Assembly: GCA_002794775.1 (NCBI GenBank) | Contig: NBAY01000006.1 | Location: forward strand, 186,001 to 250,000 | Direction: 5' to 3' | DNA from: Porodaedalea pini | Taxonomy: Eukaryota > Basidiomycota > Agaricomycetes > Hymenochaetales > Hymenochaetaceae | DNA length: 64,000 bases | In this document: piece after piece, positions 37,901 to 45,781 of the stretch | How the letters are laid out: each line of letters opens with the position of its first letter | Numbering within the stretch: the first letter of the stretch is position 1 | The notes under the pieces: generated by a model | The model's input: only the letters and a program-made list of their open reading frames with translations | What the model was told of the DNA's origin: nothing | Database searches by the model: none | Position numbers and translations under genes: made by a program

Positions 37901-38664
37901 GAGTAATTAAGCTTCGGGAGGCTCGGAACAATACCAGATGTGACCCAAAACGGACTTCGGTGGCTCACCGGTGCAGAACCAAGCTGTATGCGTCGAGTTA
38001 ATACTGCCAAACACTGAAACTGTCCTGAAATGCGTCGGGGATACTTGTAAGACTGTCCTGAGTCGAGTCGAACCTAATAGAGCCGATTCCGAGGCCAGCG
38101 GCATCGGGATCTCCACACCGGTACAGACGAGGGGCTTTTCAACTATGGCTAGTACGTGACCACAATGTTTAATGCGATGTGCTCTAAGTCTGACCCTCAT
38201 TTAGCTTTGGTGAACCTGGAGCGTCAGTAATATATACCGCTCTAAGCATGGCCTTTAAATCAGGGGTAGGCACCGTGCAAGGTAGCAAAGTTCCAACTGC
38301 AGAAGTCATGCACAGCGTTCTCGTGCCGGAGGTCTGTATCTCGTTCATTAAAGAGGACCTTCAGGTGAGCGATGAACTTGCTCGAGAACATTTTGTCCGA
38401 AGTGGGCACTTTGGAAGCGTCATGTACGACAAAGATGCGGCTGAAGAGGCCTGTCGGCATCTGCGTACCTTTGGTATGGAAGTCCCCAAAACCACTCGTG
38501 TGGATGACAAGGTTCCCCGAGACGAGGAACACCAAGAGGATGGTAACAACTCAAACCAACTGACCCATATCGAACGCACAGTTGTAAGAGAACCCTACTT
38601 GTATACTACTGGCAGATCTACTCTGACGTACGGTTATAGTTTAAACAGGAGGTCTCCAACTTAA
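34925..38664 (+). pseudogene. RTC4-like domain protein with N-terminal Cys/His cluster, one in-frame stop
   Basis: Exons 34925-35077, 35127-36715, 36773-37135 and 38205-38664 join with closed phases into 855 codons, broken only by an in-frame TAA at 35607-35609, directly followed by ATG. The N-terminus has a zinc-ligand-like cluster (CSVPGCRGRGNTRCPTIQC, then HHC and CREH). The C-terminus has ECPICHRPLPSNPSSGL and GWRIVTDWFEFAERVQ, then after the last intron SFGEPGASVIYTALSMAF and VLVPEVCISFIKEDLQ. That order matches the RTC4 (restriction of telomere capping 4) C-terminal domain as I remember it. Molecular function is not established. The last intron is 1069 bp, about twenty times the others, and filled with repeat. 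Possible outcomes: pseudogene, stop/re-start at the ATG (36610 onward lacks the Cys cluster no more than the N-terminus), or readthrough. Confidence 0.65.
37136..38204. repeat. Repeat-filled 1.07-kb intron of the RTC4-like gene
   Basis: Donor GTGACG at 37136 and acceptor TTTAG at 38204 fit the reading phase exactly. Inside, two diverged direct repeats of about 175 bp (about 37330-37500 and 37515-37700) share words such as GGGCTCGGAA, ATCTGAA and GGAACG. A TTATTTAAAC stretch on the minus strand (about 37785) followed by a transcribed-looking segment suggests a decayed LTR or small element. I could not define its ends or a target duplication. Confidence 0.5.
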
Positions 38665-39059
38665 CAACTCCCTGCTCTTCACAAGTGGGAGAGCTAGTGT
38701 GGAAGGAGACGAAAACAGACAATGGAAATACGATCCTTGAACTCCTGGACTAGTCGCCCTAAGCTACTTCCACATGCTGCGCCATTCTTTTGAGATCAAT
38801 TCTAAGCCAACTAACCGCCACTCATTTGCCTCCCTTTTTACTTCATCCGATGTTCAACTGTCAGGTTCACAATACCCTCATTAAGCTTTTAATTTCCTTC
38901 TCAACCCCTTTGGTCCAACTCAGCACGCTCATTCAGTCCAACTCGTGACAGTTGTTTCGTACAGGATTATTTTCTACTTATTCGACTTGGTAATCTCTTT
39001 TATCTTTCATAATAAATAGTCATATAGGTTTAAAATTATACCCAAGTGATTTTGGTACA

Positions 39060-39255
39060 AGATTCCTGAGCACAGAAGGCAGCCTTGACCCTAGGAGTCG
39101 TTGTGAGCGACTGACAGGCTTCTAGCGACGCTAAAAGCCCGTCAGTCACTGTAACGCGTGCGGGATGTGACTGTGACTGACGCACTTTTAGCGTCGCTAA
39201 AAGCCTGTCAGTCACACGTGATACTCCCGTGACTACAGAAGCCAACCTTGTCACA
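39060..39255. repeat. Palindromic MITE-like element, copy 1
   Basis: Two hairpin units (39108-39149 and 39172-39214), each folding on itself around GCGACGC or GCGTCGC, are set head-to-head around a spacer of about 24 bp that includes CGCGTGCGGGATGTGA. The whole element is thus an inverted repeat built of smaller inverted repeats. The outer flanks (CACAGAAGGCAGCC on the left, GGCTTCTGTAGTCACGGG on the minus strand at the right) also match copy 2. It ends about 85 bp before the ATG at 39340. Confidence 0.85.
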
Positions 39256-39525
39256 TGTAAGGCGTGATGGCATCATTGAATTCACGCTAAGCAACTCGCG
39301 CCTAATCCGCGACTTTGCACTCACTGCTCACCACTCACAATGCAAGCAAGCACCTCTAAGCTACTCTCCATGACGCCTAAAACAATTTGCGAGGTTTCAC
39401 CTAGTGAGACAAACGACGACGACTGGGCAGTAAAGGAGGAGCTCGATAAGTGTTGGAAGAGGCGCTCTCTCAATGGGAAGACAGCTGCCGTGGTCTTAAC
39501 CCCCATCGGGGCTTCTGCTGCCTAC

Positions 39526-39948
39526 TGTCAGGACTCGAACTTCCCCTTTTCTTTATTTCCCCTTTTCCTTTTTCGTTTCTGTTAATTGCTCCTTTTCATT
39601 ATCTTTAATCATCTTTCCAATCACTTCCCACACTCCCTCTACACGACCTTCATTCGTTCCATTCCCACTCGTTATGTAATGTTAGGTAATATAGTCTCAC
39701 GGTCGTCGCTATATAAGGTCTCAGGAATCGCATGAACTCCTTGTTCTGCTTTTCCTCTTACCTCCGCGTCGACCTAGGTGAGACTCGTCCCCCTTGTATT
39801 AGTCTAGTCTTGTATTAATCCTCTTACCTCCGCGTCGACCTAGCCTGAGTAAGCGTGTCCCGAGTCTACGCTCGAGTATAGCACGTCCCAGACGACAGTC
39901 AGCCGAGGCCTGCCCAGTCCGAGCCGTCTCCCGGGCTTCCGCCTAACA
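39526..39948 (+). repeat. 5' LTR of gypsy element 1
   Basis: 423 bp, TG...CA ends. A TATATAAGG box at 39710-39718 is followed about 33 bp later by GTTCTGCTTTT (39743-39753), the likely RNA start. A 24-bp block beginning CCTCTTACCTCCGCGTCGAC is present twice (39754-39777 and 39820-39843). Confidence 0.97.
39710..39753 (+). promoter_or_regulatory. LTR TATA box and probable transcript start (self-primer sequence)
   Basis: TATATAAGG at 39710-39718, then GTTCTGCTTTT at 39743-39753, about 33 bp from the first T of the box, where a fungal RNA polymerase II start is expected. The same 11 bases in reverse complement form the primer-binding site after the LTR. Confidence 0.75.
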
Positions 39949-39949
39949 T

Positions 39950-39960
39950 AAAAGCAGAAC
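39950..39960 (+). other. Primer-binding site, self-primed type
   Basis: AAAAGCAGAAC begins one base after the LTR. It is the exact reverse complement of GTTCTGCTTTT in the LTR and does not begin with TGG as a tRNA 3'-end site would. This matches the self-priming scheme known from Tf1 and sushi elements. Confidence 0.8.
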
Positions 39961-40652
39961 CCCACCCAGGCTCATCCCCAGCGTACGTCGTCGCTGTCGA
40001 CTCGCCTTCACTCAGTCTAGAGGAGCGCTCCCCTCGACGGATTTGACGTGTAAACCCCCTGAACGACAACCCTCAACCCTGCCCGGACGTTTTCGGATGT
40101 TCGTGTATTACATAAACATATCAACCGACATCTCCCGACCCTGGCTCTACGAATTAGCCTCTGGTGGAGCACGCACCTAACGTGGACGTGGGTAACCAGA
40201 CGAGTCCAAACTTCGACAACAATCTCGTTTGTAATCTCACTCGGATCCTACCGCCTCGTCATCAACTTCGCTGACGAACCCGCTCAACGTTGGCGTAACC
40301 CCGGATCGAACACGCAACCGATCCCTGTCCCACCGCCAACGTCAAGATAGATCTCACCGACGAACAGCGACGGGCCCTTCCTGCCTCAGCCCGTTGGGAT
40401 CCAGATCGACCAGGCTACGTCGCGACCAATAACAGCGGCGTCACCCACGACATCTGGTGGAGTGAAGTCCGGCACGGCTGGTATTCGTCAGACGAACGAG
40501 GAAGGAGAGCAAGGTGGCCTCCAGCTACCCCATCGTCACCCGCACCGTCAACATCTACGGTTAACCTACCACCGACTCCGGGTCCTTACCGCGAGACCAA
40601 CAGAGATCCCTCACCGCCGACTCCCCCAGAACCTTCAACACCCGAACCCGCG

Positions 40653-41732
40653 ATGTCAGCAGAAGGTTTCAGCCAACAGCAAATGGCGCAGATCGCGGCC
40701 ATCGTTGCGAATGCCTTCGCCCATCAGGCGAACAACGCCCCAGCACCGGTCGCGGCCGCTAACCCCCCGACCCCCAACATAGACGTCGCCCGACCGCGTG
40801 AATTCACTGGTGGCGACGATTACCTTGACTTCAGACGCGAAGTCCTTCTTTTCGTGTCCGCGAACCCAAACCGATACCCTACGTCGGAGAGTAAGATCTA
40901 CGTAGCTCTCTCCTACCTGAAGGGTGGTAATGCGGCAACGTGGGCGCAGAACTACGTCGAGGAGTCGACAACGGCGGGAATCGTTACCTTCACGGACAGC
41001 TGGGAAAGATTCCAGGAACGACTCGACGCCTCGTTCGACGATCCGAACCGAAAGGAAGCTGCGCTGAAGGATTTCCGGGAGAAGGTTCAGAAGGACCTCA
41101 CCGCGGATAAGTTCTTCCAACAACTTGACGTCATCATCAAGCGGGCGGAACTGAAAGACGACAGCGTTATCTGCGACCGCCTCAAGCGAGCAATGAACAT
41201 CGAGGTAGTCCGCGGCGTGCTGAGGTCGACGCCCGTACCGACAACGTATGAGGCGTGGAAGAACAAAGCTATCGAGATCGATCGCGGAGAACAGCAGATC
41301 CGCGCGATTCAACGAGGCCGCCCGTTCATACCGCAACCTCGCCAACAACAACCGGCACCCCCCGCTCGGCGCCAAGTTGCAACCCCGCACGTCGACAAAC
41401 GCGACGCGACCGGCGTCACGTTCGGAGGTATCGGACAACCGATGGACGTCTCTATGAACGAGGCACGTCGCAGAAGAGCTTGCTGGATCTGTGGTCAAGA
41501 AGGCCACTTCAAGGACAGGTGCCCGCAGGGGAAACCGATTATCCAGCGCATGCTGGAACTGATGGCCCCTGGCGAACGCCGCATCCTCGCAGACGAGCTC
41601 GGAGCGATGAAGGAGTCAGCCTTCGAGGAAGTCGTAGACACTCGGAGGTCGACGGTGGAGGACTATGTGGAGGAAGGAGAGAATGACGAAGAGGTCGTTG
41701 ACTCGCAGGGTTTTGCGAGTGGTCAGGCGTAG
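40653..41732 (+). CDS. gag: Gag of gypsy element 1
   Basis: 359 residues from the first ATG. A gag core (PREFTGGDDYLDFRREVLLF ... RFQERLDASFDDPNRKEAAL) is followed by a Pro/Gln-rich linker and a CCHC zinc knuckle CWICGQEGHFKDRC. The same frame stays open and protein-like upstream to 40299 without any ATG, and element 2 shares this with an in-frame 6-bp size difference. The true N-terminus may therefore lie further upstream and use a non-AUG start or another mechanism. Ends TAG at 41730-41732, overlapping pol in the -1 frame. Confidence 0.93.
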   Translation: MSAEGFSQQQMAQIAAIVANAFAHQANNAPAPVAAANPPTPNIDVARPREFTGGDDYLDFRREVLLFVSANPNRYPTSESKIYVALSYLKGGNAATWAQNYVEESTTAGIVTFTDSWERFQERLDASFDDPNRKEAALKDFREKVQKDLTADKFFQQLDVIIKRAELKDDSVICDRLKRAMNIEVVRGVLRSTPVPTTYEAWKNKAIEIDRGEQQIRAIQRGRPFIPQPRQQQPAPPARRQVATPHVDKRDATGVTFGGIGQPMDVSMNEARRRRACWICGQEGHFKDRCPQGKPIIQRMLELMAPGERRILADELGAMKESAFEEVVDTRRSTVEDYVEEGENDEEVVDSQGFASGQA

Positions 41733-41750
41733 CCATCGGGGCGACTGACC
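41708..41750 (+). promoter_or_regulatory. Predicted -1 ribosomal frameshift signal, gag/pol of element 1
   Basis: GGGTTTT at 41708-41714 lies in the gag frame as G GGT TTT, fitting the X XXY YYZ slippery rule. Six bases later GGTCAG (41721-41726) can pair with CTGACC (41745-41750). Pol is in the -1 frame and open from 41702. The same arrangement is preserved in element 2. Confidence 0.75.
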
Positions 41751-44700
41751 GGGAAGAACAAGGGACTTTGAATCCGGACTCGTTAAAATATAACCAACCG
41801 TCTGTACAACACGTAGATGCGAACGACGTCGATGGTTTTCCGGAGTATGAAGTCCCCACCGGTGTGAAAAGAAGTGAAGGGTATGAGCAGTTGTTCATGA
41901 GAGGAACTGGCGGACGCCAGCTGGACCTTCTCCTGAACGTCGGACACAGTGTGAAAGGTGAAGTGAGGGAGGTAGACGCTCACGCACTCGTGGACTCGGG
42001 ATGTACAGGATCGTGCATCGACGTGAGGTTCGTCGAACGGTATGGGCTAGAGACGAAGCGGTATATCCGACCCCTTGCGGTGCTCAATGCCGACGGCACG
42101 CACAACGAAGCTGGGTTGATCGAGGAATACGTTGACGTTGAACTCACGATCGGTCATCATAAGGAACAGATCGTCCTGGCAGTAACCTCATTGGCGTCTT
42201 CTAACATCTTCCTGGGGTACGACTGGCTTCGACGACACAATCCAGAGGTCAACTGGAAGACGGGGACACTCGACTTTACTCGCTGTCCAGGTGAATGCGT
42301 GGTAGAGAAGGACGACGTGGAAGGTATGCGGAGGGTGTGGAGAGCAGCAGAGGAGACGAGGAGGGTGAGAGAGGTGCGAATGGACAAGGAGTCCTGGCCC
42401 GCATACCTCAACGACTACGCCGACGTCTTTAGCGAAAAAGGCTTCGAAAAGCTACCGGAACACCGACCGTGGGACCACGTCATCGACTTGAAGCCCGACT
42501 TCAAACCAAGTGACTGTAAAATCTACCCGCTCACGCCAACAGAGCAACAGTCACTCAAGGACTTCCTCGATGAAAACTTGAAGTCGGGTCGCATTCGACG
42601 GTCAATATCGCCCATGGCGTCGCCCTTCTTCTTCATTAAGAAGGCCGACAAATCGCTACGCCCGATCCAGGATTACCGTAAGCTCAATGACGGTACGATC
42701 AAGAACAAGTATCCCCTCCCTCTCATTGACGAACTCGTCGACAAGGTCAAGAAAGCGAAGTACATCACTAAGCTTGACCTTCGCTGGGGGTACTACAATA
42801 TCCGGATCCGCGAGGGTGACGAATGGAAAGCAGCGTTTCGCACAAACATGGGCCTCTTCGAACCGACGGTCATGTTCTTTGGTCTCTGCAACGCCCCGGC
42901 AACGTTCCAGGCTTTTGTCAATCACATCTTCAAGGAACTGATTTACGCTAACCTGATCATCGTATACCTCGACGACATATTGATCCTCTCGGAGACCATT
43001 GAGGAACATATAGACACGTCGAGGCGCGTCCTTCAGATCCTGCGAGAGAATGGCCTGTACCTGAAGCCGGAGAAGTGCGAATTTGACGCCAAGGTCGTCA
43101 AATACCTCGGCCACATCATTGGTAATGGCGAGATCAAGGCTGACCCAGCAAAGACGGAGGCGATTGCGAACTGGCCGGTCCCACGAAACCTGAAACAGCT
43201 ACAACAATTCCTCGGCATGGGTAACTGGCTACGACGGTTCATCAAGGACTACAGTAAGGTGGTCCATCCGCTGACGTCGTTAACGGGCAAGAAGGACTGG
43301 GTATGGGAGACCGAACAGCAGGAAGCGTTCGAGGAGCTGAGACGACGTCTCTGCTCACCTCCAGTCCTAGCCATCGCCAACGACGAGGGTCCTTTCCGCG
43401 TAGAAGCGGACTCGTCAAACTTTGCGCTCGGCGGTGTGTTGTTGCAAAAACAGGAAGGGAAGTGGAGGGTGATTGCCTATAGGTCAGAAGCGCTCCTACC
43501 CGCTGAACGAAACTACGAGATCTACGACAAGGAGATGCTCGCGATCGTTTCGGCGCTCAAGGAATGGCGACAATACCTCCTCGGCGCTCGCCACACGATC
43601 GAAATCTGGTCCGACCACGCTAACCTCACCTACTTCAGGTCAGCGCAGAAGCTGAGCTACCGTCAAGCCCGCTGGCGAACCGAACTCGAAGAGTTTGACT
43701 TCCACCTCGAACACAAGTCGGGGAAGACGATGGGCAAGGCGGACCTATTATCGCGCAAGGCAGGTTACGACAAGGGCCAGGATGACAACGACGGCATCGT
43801 CTTCATCAAGGAAAAGTGGTTGAATCGGGGAATAGTGAGGACGTCGCGGGATGAAGTGTTGGAACGAGTGGGTGAAGCGCAGAGGGCACAAGACGAGTCG
43901 GAAAGGCCGACGAATATGGTAGAAGTCGACGGGTTGTGGCGAATGAAAGGCAAGGTGTACGTGCCGTCGACGATGAAGGAAGCGGTGTTGAGGGAGTGCC
44001 ACGACTCGACCCTGGCAGGACATCCGGGATCGTCGAAGACGGTCGAACTGGTACGTCGAGACTTCTGGTGGGCGTCGATGTTCTCCGATGTCCGAGCATA
44101 CGTCCGAGGATGTGACCGCTGCCAACGAACGAAGGCTCTGAGGGCATCAAGGTCGAGGCCACTTCATCCAAACGCGGTCCCTGAAGGTCCCTGGGAAATT
44201 GTCACGGTCGACCTCATCGGAGAACTCCCGGACTCCAAGGGGCACAACGCAATCTGCGTTTTCGTCGATAGGTTCTCGAAACAGATGCACGCGATCCCGA
44301 CGACAACAAAATTGTCAGCGGAAGGCATGGCTCAACTGTACCGCGACCACGTCTTCCGTCTCCATGGCTTGCCAAAAAAGATCATCCATGACCGAGGCAC
44401 GCAGTTTGACGCATCAATGATGAGGGAGCTGTACAAACTCCTACACATCGAAGGCAACCCGTCGACGGCGTATCACCCGCAAACGGACGGTCAGACGGAA
44501 CGCGTCAACCAAGAGCTCGAACAGTACCTCCGGCTCTTCGTTGACCATCGGCAGTCAGACTGGAAAGACTGGCTCCCTCTCGCAGAGTTCGCCTACAACA
44601 ACCGAGAACACTCGGCGACAAAGATGTCACCCTTCTACGCGAACACTGGACGTCACCCTAGGAGCTTCGACGCCGTACGAACTTCCTCTACCAACATGTC

Positions 44701-45358
44701 GGCAGAAGAATTCGCGAAGCACATCAAGGAGACCCATCGCGCGGCAAGGGACAATCTGGTCAAGGCAGCAGAAGACATGAAACGCTACCATGACCGGACG
44801 GCAGGAGCATCGGTGGAATACAAGGCTGGCGACAAGGTCTTCCTTGACGGGCGAAACATCAGTACGGACTCGCCAACAAAGAAACTTGCAGACAAATGGT
44901 ACGGCCCCTTTGACGTCGTCGACAAGGTAGGAGCGAGCGCGTACAAGCTCAAACTCCCGAAGCGATGGAAAAAGGTCCACCCTGTCTTCAACGAAGCCCT
45001 GTTGAAACCCGCCGTTGAACCGTCGTTTGAGAGCCAGAAGCTACCGCCACCGCCACCACCGGAAATCGTCGACAACGAAGAGGAATACGAGGTTGAAGAG
45101 GTCATTGACTCACGTCTGCACCGAGGTAAACTACAGTACCTCGTCAAGTGGGTCGGGTACAACGAACCGACCTGGCAACCGGAGACGGACTTCGGCGAGA
45201 ACGCAAAGGAGGCAATTGCTGAATTCTACCTCAAACACCCCGGTGCTCCCCGCAAACTCGATATCCCTCGCTCACGACTCCGTCCGCTCTTCGTCGACAC
45301 CGAGCCAGACGACCGCGATCTTGGTTGGTCGGGACGCCCAACCTTGAGGGGGGGGTAA
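41714..45358 (+). CDS. pol: Pol polyprotein of gypsy element 1 (reached by -1 frameshift)
   Basis: 1214 codons plus stop after the slippery site; no ATG starts the frame. Aspartic protease VDSGCTGS; reverse transcriptase with RPIQDYRKLN, YITKLDLRWGYYNIRI and catalytic VYLDDILIL; RNase H with EADSSNFALGGVLLQ, YDKEMLAIVSALKEW and WSDHANLTYF; integrase with an H-H-C-C zinc finger (HDSTLAGH ... CDRCQRT) and DDE core (VTVDLIGELPD, HDRGTQFDASM, YHPQTDGQTERVNQELEQYL). The C-terminal chromodomain (YEVEEVIDSR, LQYLVKWVGYNEPTWQPETD) should steer integration toward modified histones. The TAA abuts the 3' LTR, and the polypurine tract GAGGGGGGGG lies inside the last codons. No inactivating change seen. 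Confidence 0.97.
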   Translation, partial: CEWSGVAIGATDREEQGTLNPDSLKYNQPSVQHVDANDVDGFPEYEVPTGVKRSEGYEQLFMRGTGGRQLDLLLNVGHSVKGEVREVDAHALVDSGCTGSCIDVRFVERYGLETKRYIRPLAVLNADGTHNEAGLIEEYVDVELTIGHHKEQIVLAVTSLASSNIFLGYDWLRRHNPEVNWKTGTLDFTRCPGECVVEKDDVEGMRRVWRAAEETRRVREVRMDKESWPAYLNDYADVFSEKGFEKLPEHRPWDHVIDLKPDFKPSDCKIYPLTPTEQQSLKDFLDENLKSGRIRRSISPMASPFFFIKKADKSLRPIQDYRKLNDGTIKNKYPLPLIDELVDKVKKAKYITKLDLRWGYYNIRIREGDEWKAAFRTNMGLFEPTVMFFGLCNAPATFQAFVNHIFKELIYANLIIVYLDDILILSETIEEHIDTSRRVLQILRENGLYLKPEKCEFDAKVVKYLGHIIGNGEIKADPAKTEAIANWPVPRNLKQLQQFLGMGNWLRRFIKDYSKVVHPLTSLTGKKDWVWETEQQEAFEELRRRLCSPPVLAIANDEGPFRVEADSSNFALGGVLLQKQEGKWRVIAYRSEALLPAERNYEIYDKEMLAIVSALKEWRQYLLGARHTIEIWSDHANLTYFRSAQKLSYRQARWRTELEEFDFHLEHKSGKTMGKADLLSRKAGYDKGQDDNDGIVFIKEKWLNRGIVRTSRDEVLERVGEAQRAQDESERPTNMVEVDGLWRMKGKVYVPSTMKEAVLRECHDSTLAGHPGSSKTVELVRRDFWWASMFSDVRAYVRGCDRCQRTKALRASRSRPLHPNAVPEGPWEIVTVDLIGELPDSKGHNAICVFVDRFSKQMHAIPTTTKLSAEGMAQLYRDHVFRLHGLPKKIIHDRGTQFDASMMRELYKLLHIEGNPSTAYHPQTDGQTERVNQELEQYLRLFVDHRQSDWKDWLPLAEFAYNNREHSATKMSPFYANTGRHPRSFDAVRTSSTNMSAEEFAKHIKETHRAARDNLVKAAEDMKRYHDRTAGASVEYKAGDKVFLDGRNISTDSPTKKLADKWYGPFDVVDKVGASAYKLKLPKRWKKVHPVFNEALLKPAVEPSFESQKLPPPPPPEIVDNEEEYEVEEVIDSRLHRGKLQYLVKWVGYNEPTWQPETDFGENAKEAIAEFYLKHPGAPRKLDIPRSRLRPLFVDTEPDDRDLGWSGRPTLRGG

Positions 45359-45781
45359 TGTCAGGACTCGAACTTCCCCTTTTCTTTATTTCCCCTTTTC
45401 CTTTTTCGTTTCTGTTAATTGCTCCTTTTCATTATCTTTAATCATCTTTCCAATCACTTCCCACACTCCCTCTACACGACCTTCATTCGTTCCATTCCCA
45501 CTCGTTATGTAATGTTAGGTAATATAGTCTCACGGTCGTCGCTATATAAGGTCTCAGGAATCGCATGAACTCCTTGTTCTGCTTTTCCTCTTACCTCCGC
45601 GTCGACCTAGGTGAGACTCGTCCCCCTTGTATTAGTCTAGTCTTGTATTAATCCTCTTACCTCCGCGTCGACCTAGCCTGAGTAAGCGTGTCCCGAGTCT
45701 ACGCTCGAGTATAGCACGTCCCAGACGACAGTCAGCCGAGGCCTGCCCAGTCCGAGCCGTCTCCCGGGCTTCCGCCTAACA
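45359..45781 (+). repeat. 3' LTR of gypsy element 1
   Basis: Identical by eye to the 5' LTR over 423 bp. It follows the pol stop codon without a gap and is followed by the second CCTAC copy, after which the interrupted host gene resumes. Confidence 0.97.

Larger units (their letters stand above)
39526..45781 (+). mobile_element. Ty3/gypsy chromovirus, full length (element 1)
   Basis: 6.26-kb LTR retrotransposon with identical 423-bp LTRs (39526-39948 and 45359-45781), each starting TGTCA and ending AACA. The 5-bp target duplication CCTAC lies at 39521-39525 and 45782-45786. Order: LTR, self-primer site, leader, gag, pol (protease, reverse transcriptase, RNase H, integrase, chromodomain), LTR. 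Domain order and the C-terminal chromodomain place it in the chromovirus (Tf1/sushi-like) branch. Identical LTRs and open frames mean a very recent insertion, potentially still active. Confidence 0.97.

Noticed and set aside
39036..39254. Short protein with VTDRLLATLKVRQS-type repeats as a real gene
   Set aside because: The repeats are simply the translation of the palindromic element; the same occurs at 62657-62860. No start or stop context supports a gene.
40656..41507. 283-codon frame antisense to gag of element 1
   Set aside because: No domain, no own promoter signals; the sense strand carries a clear Gag with zinc knuckle. The long frame follows from high GC and codon bias.
41768..41770. 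Separate pol start codon at 41768
   Set aside because: The codon is TTG and the frame is open further upstream to 41702, overlapping gag at a slippery site; frameshifting explains pol better.
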